Source of the DNA: Pseudomonadota bacterium
GTDB lineage: Bacteria; Desulfobacterota; Desulfobacteria; Desulfobacterales; C00003060
Direction: 5' to 3'
Assembly: GCA_015222985.1 (NCBI GenBank)
Contig: JADFWI010000085.1
Span: 1-7,011 of the forward strand
Length of the DNA: 7,011 nucleotides
Shown: one piece after another, positions 1 to 5,288 of the stretch
Layout: each line of letters opens with the position of its first letter
Numbering within the stretch: the first letter of the stretch is position 1
Translations under genes and position numbers: made by a program
Notes under the pieces: model-generated
What the model was told of the DNA's origin: nothing
The model's database searches: none
What the model saw: the letters and a program-made list of their open reading frames with translations, nothing else

Positions 1-2395
1 CTGTGGTGATGGTGATTGCGCCGCCCAGGTCCGTGCGAAACACCTGACAACCCCTGCCTTCATAACGCTTGAGAACACTCTGGAGGGGAAATCCGAACCT
101 GTTCTTCCAGCCTGCTGATATGACAGCTATGGCGGGATCCACGTATTCCAGAAAGCCTGGCGAGCTCGAGGTTTTGCTTCCGTGGTGAGGAACCAACAAC
201 ACACTGCTTTTAAGCGCGTTGCCTGCAAGGCCTGTGATCTCCTTTTCCGCCTCAATTTCAATGTCTCCGGGCAGAAGAAACGAAACCCTGTCAAACGAAA
301 CCTTTAAGACAAGAGAGTTGTTGTTTAAAGTCCGCCAGGGGTCTTGCGTTTTCCGTTCCAGAAAGTTTGCTGGAGGATAAAGGACCCGGAATCGAATCCC
401 GTTGATTGACTTTGTTCCGGACAATTCTTCTAATCCGATAATGCGGATATCTTCTTCTGAGATAATGTCCAGAAAGTCTTGGTACTGCTCGACAGGCACA
501 AACTCTTGGGTCATCCACACTTCCCGCACATTGAAGTGTCTGGCAATAAACAAGAGTCCATTCAAGTGGTCCGAGTTTGGATGTGAAAGCACAATGGTCT
601 CCACAGTGGCAATCTTCTTGTGCCACAAGAACGGCGCGACGATCCTCGCCCCCACGTCAAAACGATTGTCATAAAATCCCCCGCCGTCTACGAGCATGCA
701 CGGCCCCCCGGGCAGTTCCAGAAGGGTCGCACTCCCCTGCCCGACATCGATGAACGTAATCCTTAGTTCCTCGTTGCCAGACCGTTGCCAGGCCCAATAA
801 CCCATATCTGCCAAAGCGATTAGCGCCACGCCAATGAGGGCGCCCCTTGCCAGGCGGGTTGCCCTGAAGTTGAAAAGTGTCCATGCCAGGGCGTAGTAGA
901 GCCCAATCTCAATCAAGGTGGGGGTTACGGTCTTAACGGAAGCAAAAGGGATTCTTGAAAACAGGACGGCCAAGCCCATTCCCCCTTGCATGATGACCAT
1001 TGCCGCCTTCATGATCCAGAGGGCTCCCATTGCAGTAAACGGCAAGAACAGAACTGCAAGCAGGCCGAGTGGCACAACGAGAAATCCAATCAAAGGGACC
1101 ATGAGGCAATTGGAAAAAAGCCCGATGAGAGATGTCTGGTTGAAATAATAGAGTGTTATGGGCAGAGTTCCCATGATGGCTGCTGCAGAAACCAGCAAAA
1201 AGAGGACTAGCCTTTTTAATACGGTACGCGGGCCGCTCCTTAGCCGCAAGACAAAGGGAAGATTTCTTAGCGTATACAGGATGGAAAAAACGGCGACAAA
1301 AGAGAGCTGAAAGGAAATATCAAAAAGCGCTGTCGGACTTGCGATCAGGATCACAAGGGCTGCCACGGCCAGGGTATTGATGGCATCATGTTCCCGTTCC
1401 AAAAGCAGGGCGACGAGAAAGACCATCACCATAATCACAGCGCGCTGGGTGGCAGGTGACATGCCGGCCAGCAAACCGTAGAAGAGCACCGGCAGGGCGC
1501 TCATCAAGGCGGCACCCCGTGTGGCCCAGGCAACCAAAAGAAGTCTTTGAGATCGTGCCAGCAGATACCGGAAGACGAAAAAGGCGAGTGTGGCCACCAT
1601 GCCAATGTGAAGCCCTGAGATGGCAAGAACGTGCGCTATCCCGATCCGAGTGAATACCTCTCGATTTTCGGCAGTTATTTCACTTCGATCCCCGATTATG
1701 AGGGCTTTCAAGACGCCCCTGGCGTCTTGCGGAGGGGCCCTTTCAATCAGAGTGAATACGGCCTGCCTTGAGCGGGCGATGGCCTGACGAAACCAGTTGG
1801 TCTCCGGGCCATGCAATCTGATCAGATAGTGTTCTTTGGAGACAAAAGCTGAGGCCCAGACACCCCGGAAGATCATATACCGCCGGTAATCAAAGCCGCC
1901 TGGGTTATTGAAATTCCGGATTTCTTTGAGTTTCGCCAGACAGCCAACCCTGTCACCTGACCCAAGATCTCTCACATTTCCCCGCACTGTGACACGTATG
2001 GACCCAGTGACGGGATAACACATCTGTTTCCTTGTCAGCGATTCCACTTTGAGAGTGAAGCGCGTTCGATCAGAAAAAAGTTGAGGATGGCCATCCAACG
2101 AACCGATAATGTGCCATGTATTGCCATCAATAAAACGGGAAACGTGGTTGGCGGGGAGTTCTGGCGCTATCCAACCCTGAAGGCACCAATAACCAAGAAG
2201 AAAAAACAAGGCGAGGGGAAGGAGGCGAACTTTATGCCCCTTTCTGTAAAAAAAAACGGAAACAAGGAATGCAACACAAATGGCCAAAAACGTGCCGGGG
2301 AGGCCGTGCAAATAGAGACCCGTGGCAATTCCGCACATAAGGGCCAGCAAGACTGGGATCAGAGGCCTGGTATATTTCAAGCCTTTTTTTTCCAC
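1..2395 (-). CDS. comEC: ComEC/Rec2-family DNA internalisation channel protein (3' end beyond left edge)
   Basis: Inner-membrane channel thought to carry single-stranded DNA into the cytoplasm in natural transformation; family members also carry a nuclease-like metallo-beta-lactamase domain. I translated the minus strand by hand and found one open frame of 798 codons from GTG at 2395 to the left edge. Residues 11-70 contain three hydrophobic segments. A DUF4131-type region follows, ending near NPGGFDYRRY (164-173). The Competence domain shows LKALIIGDRS (229-238), AHVLAISGLHIGM (254-266), GLLAGMSPATQRA (307-319) and FQLSF (362-366). The hydrolase domain shows DVGQG (550-554), VDGGG (569-573), SHPNSDH (604-610), NNNSLV (691-696), PGDIE (709-713) and PHHGS (736-740). 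The last visible residues, GGAITITT, match the usual C-terminal end, so only a short tail is missing. Two usual metal-site positions differ: N607 for Asp and F769 for His. GTG is preferred because it follows GAGGA and overlaps the murA stop; the next ATG (codon 20) would cut the first membrane segment. Confidence 0.93.
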   Translation of the reverse strand, partial: MEKKGLKYTRPLIPVLLALMCGIATGLYLHGLPGTFLAICVAFLVSVFFYRKGHKVRLLPLALFFLLGYWCLQGWIAPELPANHVSRFIDGNTWHIIGSLDGHPQLFSDRTRFTLKVESLTRKQMCYPVTGSIRVTVRGNVRDLGSGDRVGCLAKLKEIRNFNNPGGFDYRRYMIFRGVWASAFVSKEHYLIRLHGPETNWFRQAIARSRQAVFTLIERAPPQDARGVLKALIIGDRSEITAENREVFTRIGIAHVLAISGLHIGMVATLAFFVFRYLLARSQRLLLVAWATRGAALMSALPVLFYGLLAGMSPATQRAVIMVMVFLVALLLEREHDAINTLAVAALVILIASPTALFDISFQLSFVAVFSILYTLRNLPFVLRLRSGPRTVLKRLVLFLLVSAAAIMGTLPITLYYFNQTSLIGLFSNCLMVPLIGFLVVPLGLLAVLFLPFTAMGALWIMKAAMVIMQGGMGLAVLFSRIPFASVKTVTPTLIEIGLYYALAWTLFNFRATRLARGALIGVALIALADMGYWAWQRSGNEELRITFIDVGQGSATLLELPGGPCMLVDGGGFYDNRFDVGARIVAPFLWHKKIATVETIVLSHPNSDHLNGLLFIARHFNVREVWMTQEFVPVEQYQDFLDIISEEDIRIIGLEELSGTKSINGIRFRVLYPPANFLERKTQDPWRTLNNNSLVLKVSFDRVSFLLPGDIEIEAEKEITGLAGNALKSSVLLVPHHGSKTSSSPGFLEYVDPAIAVISAGWKNRFGFPLQSVLKRYEGRGCQVFRTDLGGAITITT
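1709..1729. repeat. Perfect 9-bp inverted repeat inside comEC
   Basis: CAAGACGCC (1709-1717) and GGCGTCTTG (1721-1729) are exact reverse complements around a three-base centre. The comEC mRNA would fold here into a strong hairpin at the codons for QDARGVL (223-229), just before the conserved LKALIIGD motif. No T-run follows on either strand, so a standard intrinsic terminator is unlikely. Confidence 0.6.
2248..2256 (-). repeat. T9 homopolymer in the comEC coding strand
   Basis: Nine identical bases (A on plus, T on the coding strand) encode part of V47-F48-F49-Y50 in the second hydrophobic segment of ComEC. The frame is intact at this length. Tracts of this kind are prone to slippage in replication or transcription, and a one-base change would truncate the protein early. 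Confidence 0.6.
2384..2391 (-). repeat. A8 homopolymer directly after the comEC start codon
   Basis: The coding strand reads GTG, G, then eight A bases, encoding E2-K3-K4. Slippage here would shift the frame from the fourth or fifth codon. Together with the T9 tract, two long homopolymers lie within the first 50 codons. Confidence 0.5.
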
Positions 2396-2402
2396 TATCC
2401 TC
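2393..2402 (-). promoter_or_regulatory. murA stop / comEC start overlap with embedded Shine-Dalgarno
   Basis: On the minus strand the bases read GAGGATAGTG. GAGGA (2398-2402) is a ribosome-binding-like sequence, TAG (2395-2397) ends murA and GTG (2393-2395) begins comEC. The one-base overlap suggests translational coupling, with ribosomes finishing murA restarting on comEC. The gap between GAGGA and GTG is only two bases, shorter than ideal, so comEC initiation is probably weak and dependent on murA translation. Confidence 0.6.
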
Positions 2403-3648
2403 GCGTCCGCCGGATCCGGGCGCCCAGTTGAGCCAATTTCTTTTCAATGGCTTCATACCCCCGGTCTATATGATATACCCGGGAGATCTCCGTAGTCCCT
2501 TCTGCTGCCAGGCCCGCAAGGATCAGAGATGCGCTCGCCCTCAGGTCCGTTGCCATAACCGGCGCGCCAGTCAAGGGTTTTCCGCCCTGGATAACGGCAG
2601 TGCTACCCGACACCTTGATGTCTGCGCCCATCCGCTGGAGTTCACTCACGTGAATGTACCGGTTTTCAAAGATAGTCTCAGAGATTACGCTGAGGCCCGA
2701 GGCCAAACACATGAGCACCATAAACTGGGCCTGCATGTCGGTCGGAAACCCGGGATAAGGAATCGTCTTTACGTCAACGCTGGAAATGGTCGTCTCGCAG
2801 ACGACACGAAGACCATGAGGCTCCTCCTCAACTGTGATACCAGACTGTCGCACTTTATGGATAACGGCTGCAAGGTGCGCCGGTTCGCACCCTACGATCT
2901 TGATATCTCCTCCCGTCACACCGGCAGCAATCATGAAAGTGCCTGTTTCGATCCGGTCCGGTATTATGGTCACGGAGGCCGGTTTAAGCCCATCAACACC
3001 CGTAATGGTCACAACGGGGGTGCCTGCCCCTGTTATCTGGGCGCCCATCTGATTCAAGGTATCAGCCAGGGCCACCACCTCTGGTTCACGGGCCGCATTC
3101 CTTAGGATGGTTACACCATCGGCCAAAGTAGCCGCCATCATCAGGTTCTCTGTGCCCGTTACGGTAACAATGTCAAAATATATGTCAGCCCCCTTGAGTG
3201 ATCGAGCCCGGGCATCGATATAGCCGTGCTCAAGGGAAATATCAGCTCCCATTTGCTCCAGGCCTTTGATGTGCAGGTTGATCGGGCGAGCGCCGATGGC
3301 GCATCCCCCAGGTAAAGAGACTCGTGCCCGCCCCAGGCGTGCGAGCAAAGGTCCGAGAACCAGGACCGAAGCACGCATTGTCTTTACAAGGTCATAAGAA
3401 GCCTCATGGCTTTCCAGCGCACTTGTGTTGATCTTGACGACATCTTCTTCGGTCTCCACCCGTGCGCCAAGCTCTGTCAGTAGTTTTTTTATAGTCCTGA
3501 TGTCTCTCAGGTCAGGAACGTTGTCATAAACATTCCACCCCTCGGTGAGCAAGCTCGAGACCAATATTGGAAGGGCTGCGTTCTTTGCCCCGCTTATGGT
3601 TACGGTTCCTTGTAAACGGTGGCCGCCTTCGACTATGATTGTTTCCAT
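2395..3648 (-). CDS. murA: UDP-N-acetylglucosamine 1-carboxyvinyltransferase MurA
   Basis: Cytoplasmic enzyme that transfers enolpyruvate from phosphoenolpyruvate to UDP-GlcNAc, the first committed step of peptidoglycan synthesis. The 417-residue product has the normal family length of about 420. Visible family residues are the SGAKNAAL motif with K22 and N23, the flexible-loop Cys at 116 inside LPGGCAIGARP, the catalytic Asp at 304 in GFPTDMQAQ, R370 in DLRASASL and R396 in HIDRGYEAIE. The loop Cys is the residue alkylated by fosfomycin in the family, so the enzyme is expected to be of the sensitive type. The ATG start has GGAG eight bases upstream, and the protein begins METIIVEGG as in orthologues. 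It is the first gene of a two-gene unit with comEC, and its TAG stop overlaps the comEC GTG by one base. No defect is seen. Confidence 0.98.
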   Translation of the reverse strand: METIIVEGGHRLQGTVTISGAKNAALPILVSSLLTEGWNVYDNVPDLRDIRTIKKLLTELGARVETEEDVVKINTSALESHEASYDLVKTMRASVLVLGPLLARLGRARVSLPGGCAIGARPINLHIKGLEQMGADISLEHGYIDARARSLKGADIYFDIVTVTGTENLMMAATLADGVTILRNAAREPEVVALADTLNQMGAQITGAGTPVVTITGVDGLKPASVTIIPDRIETGTFMIAAGVTGGDIKIVGCEPAHLAAVIHKVRQSGITVEEEPHGLRVVCETTISSVDVKTIPYPGFPTDMQAQFMVLMCLASGLSVISETIFENRYIHVSELQRMGADIKVSGSTAVIQGGKPLTGAPVMATDLRASASLILAGLAAEGTTEISRVYHIDRGYEAIEKKLAQLGARIRRTRG

Positions 3649-3656
3649 CCAAGCTT

Positions 3657-3660
3657 CTCC
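3657..3660 (-). promoter_or_regulatory. Shine-Dalgarno site of murA
   Basis: GGAG on the minus strand lies eight bases before the murA ATG (3646-3648). Its spacing and purine content support that start codon. Confidence 0.75.
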
Positions 3661-3683
3661 GTTGAGGTTGAGTTGCTTTATCC

Positions 3684-3710
3684 AATATAGGCCGCTAACA
3701 AAATCGTCAA
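3684..3710 (-). promoter_or_regulatory. Candidate sigma-70-type promoter for murA-comEC
   Basis: On the minus strand TTGACG (3705-3710) is followed after 15 bp by TATATT (3684-3689). Both hexamers are close to consensus, but the spacer is shorter than the usual 16-18 bp. The site lies about 36 bp upstream of the murA start, leaving a short leader that contains GGAG. It is the best match in the gap on this strand, but it is only a candidate. Confidence 0.4.
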
Positions 3711-3781
3711 GGAGGTTCGTGGCGTTCTGCTTCGAAACAAGTTGCCTTGAGCCTCATGCCAAACCATCTCACACAAAAACG

Positions 3782-3799
3782 TTGACAGCAAGGAGTCAA
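3782..3799. repeat. Inverted repeat TTGAC-N8-GTCAA, possible operator
   Basis: TTGAC (3782-3786) and GTCAA (3795-3799) form a perfect 5-bp dyad with an eight-base centre. The centres of the half-sites are 13 bp apart, a little over one helical turn, which would suit a dimeric regulator. The left arm is also the start of a TTGACA -35-like hexamer. Five-base arms can arise by chance, so an operator role is only a suggestion. Confidence 0.3.
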
Positions 3800-3811
3800 A
3801 GTATCAAAGTT
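3796..3811 (+). repeat. Tandem octamer TCAAAGTA/TCAAAGTT upstream of TATAAA
   Basis: Two adjacent octamers, TCAAAGTA (3796-3803) and TCAAAGTT (3804-3811), share seven of eight bases and run directly into TATAAA (3812-3817). They lie 60-75 bp before the start of the signalling gene, in the likely promoter area. A binding-site role is possible but unproven. Confidence 0.3.
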
Positions 3812-3827
3812 TATAAAAGGCCCTTTT

Positions 3828-3840
3828 CCGCTATTTGCGG
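3828..3840 (+). other. Small GC hairpin in the putative leader of the signalling gene
   Basis: CCGC (3828-3831), loop TATTT, GCGG (3837-3840) form a four-pair stem starting about 40 bases upstream of the ATG. It has no following T-run, so it is not a typical terminator. It may only be a minor leader structure. Confidence 0.25.
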
Positions 3841-3869
3841 CAAGCCAACCTGTGCTAAAGTGTTAACCT

Positions 3870-5288
3870 ATGAGTAAAATAAGCTGCCTAGCCACCAAGG
3901 CACTTATAGACTACGTAAGAATCAACAGCCCTGAGAACTTGCACCTGCTCTGGGCGTCGCTCAAGGGGGAAGTCCCGAAAGAGGAAGACCCCGAGCATTT
4001 CCTGAGCAATCCCCAAAACAACATCAGTATTGATGTGTGCCGGGATGTAATGGAGCAGGCCAGGAAGGCCACTTCGGACGACATGACCGTGTACAAGGCA
4101 GCCTTGGGACACGGAAAGCAAATAGAGGTAAATAGTATTCGGCGGAGATTGCTCCGCCCCTTTTTTGGCCCAAAACGTGCGATTCAAAAAGTCCAAGAAA
4201 TTCACGACAAGCTTTTTGCCGGAAATAGAATCGAAATCGTCTCGGTCTCAAACACTCACTCGTTAGTCCGCCTTCATTGGTCCAAGAATCTCCCGCTCAG
4301 TCAGGATTTCTGTATGTTCGCCAAAGGCATGTACCAGGCAATGCCCACCATGTTCCATCTTCCCCCGGCCAGGTTGTGGGAAAGGGTGTGTTATTTTAAA
4401 GGCGGACCGTACTGTGAATACGAGATGTGGTGGGACAAAAGGCCCCTCAAGGCTCCTCACCCGAGGCCGGTGCTCAAAAGAGGCTTTTTTCGGCCGCCGG
4501 AGGGCCAGGGGGTAAGAAACGAGAACCACATCAGCGTGCAGGATCAAGGTGCTGAAGGGCTTCATGAAGAGCCCTTAAGAAAGCCTCCCGAGATGCGTGC
4601 TGCTGCCGGCGATGATGCACAAGGAAAGTCCACCGACCCCACGCCAGGCAATATTTTCCACGAATTCGACAATCTTTTTGCCGGCATCAACGAACGCCTC
4701 TCTTTGATGCTTACAGATATTGACTCCAGCCATCCTTATTTTGAGCATCTTATGGGGATAGAGGGTAAGATTCAACAATGGGCCAACCTCACCAAGCGAC
4801 TCCTGGATGTACCGAGAAACAGCAAAGACCCTACAAGGGTGACCAGCGTGAATCAAAACGGGGTCTCAAGAGAAAAGGGCGTGTCCAGGGAGCTATTCAG
4901 AGGGACAGAGACCGTGCTTCTTGTCGATAATGAGGACATGCTCATTGATGTTTGTCAACAGATGGTGCAGGCTATGGGATACAAGGTGTTGGTCGCCAGG
5001 ACCTGCGAGGAAGCCATTGAGATCTATAGAAACAACAGGGACGACATTGATATGGTAATCCTCGATATGAATATGGCGGACATGACAGGCGGCAAGACCT
5101 ATGACAGGTTGAGGAAAATCAACCCCAACATCAAGGTTCTCATTGCCAGCGGATACTGCATGGACGAAGAGGCAAGACAGGCACTTTCACGGGGTTGTAA
5201 TGATTTTATCCAGAAGCCCTTTTCTATGAAACAACTTTCCGAGAAAATGCGGGTCATTCTGGACAGCCCTCCTCATCCCAGCCCCTGA
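3870..5288 (+). CDS. V4R-like sensor / histidine-kinase H-box segment / receiver protein lacking the ATPase domain
   Basis: Predicted cytoplasmic signalling protein of 472 residues with no membrane segment. Residues 1-188 form a sensor-like domain ending in CYFKGGPYCEYEMWW (174-188), which resembles the Cys-rich C-terminal end of V4R ligand-binding domains. Residues 190-258 are a charged, proline-rich linker. Residues 260-315 resemble the dimerisation/phosphoacceptor helices of hybrid kinases, with FHEFDNLF (H264) and DIDSSHPYFEHLMGIE (283-298). Residues 346-465 are a receiver domain with VDNED (352-356, Asn at the second acidic position), phosphoacceptor D399 in VILDM, S427 and K449 in QKPF. 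Only about 30 residues separate the H-box segment from the receiver, so the roughly 110-residue HATPase domain is absent. In-frame TAA at 3864 makes ATG 3870 the first usable start; no clear Shine-Dalgarno precedes it. The target is unknown. It could act as a phosphotransfer or scaffold protein, or be a kinase inactivated by internal deletion. Confidence 0.85.
   Translation: MSKISCLATKALIDYVRINSPENLHLLWASLKGEVPKEEDPEHFLSNPQNNISIDVCRDVMEQARKATSDDMTVYKAALGHGKQIEVNSIRRRLLRPFFGPKRAIQKVQEIHDKLFAGNRIEIVSVSNTHSLVRLHWSKNLPLSQDFCMFAKGMYQAMPTMFHLPPARLWERVCYFKGGPYCEYEMWWDKRPLKAPHPRPVLKRGFFRPPEGQGVRNENHISVQDQGAEGLHEEPLRKPPEMRAAAGDDAQGKSTDPTPGNIFHEFDNLFAGINERLSLMLTDIDSSHPYFEHLMGIEGKIQQWANLTKRLLDVPRNSKDPTRVTSVNQNGVSREKGVSRELFRGTETVLLVDNEDMLIDVCQQMVQAMGYKVLVARTCEEAIEIYRNNRDDIDMVILDMNMADMTGGKTYDRLRKINPNIKVLIASGYCMDEEARQALSRGCNDFIQKPFSMKQLSEKMRVILDSPPHPSP
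5254..5288. other. 35-bp tail-to-tail overlap of the signalling gene and the oxidoreductase gene
   Basis: The plus-strand gene ends with TGA at 5286-5288 and the minus-strand gene ends with TGA read from 5256 to 5254. Both reading frames are therefore used on opposite strands across 35 bp, and no terminator hairpin separates the genes. Transcripts from either side should be antisense to the other's 3' end. Confidence 0.85.

Larger units (their letters stand above)
3649..3869. promoter_or_regulatory. Divergent intergenic region between murA and the signalling gene
   Basis: This 221-bp gap is the only non-coding stretch of any length in the window. The genes on either side are transcribed away from each other, so both promoters should lie here. 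It contains the candidate murA promoter, a TTGAC/GTCAA inverted repeat, an octamer direct repeat next to a TATAAA box, and a short GC hairpin near the plus-strand start codon. No small ORF or RNA gene is convincing in it. Confidence 0.7.

Noticed and set aside
2161..2395. Apparent frameshift in comEC at the T-rich tract near its 5' end
   Set aside because: A first reading suggested a lost frame, but recounting the T5 at 2287-2291 and the T9 at 2248-2256 gives one continuous frame without stops from GTG 2395 to the left edge.
2428..3105. 225-codon plus-strand ORF opposite murA
   Set aside because: It lies antisense to a clearly conserved murA, its translation has no recognisable domain, and no start signal supports it.
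3782..3817. TTGACA/TATAAA as a standard sigma-70 promoter for the signalling gene
   Set aside because: The spacer is 24 bp, well outside the normal range; I list the parts as repeats only.
4809..4910. HATPase domain hidden in another frame of the signalling gene
   Set aside because: Only about 30 codons lie between the H-box segment and the receiver, too few for the domain in any frame, so this is absence and not a frameshift.
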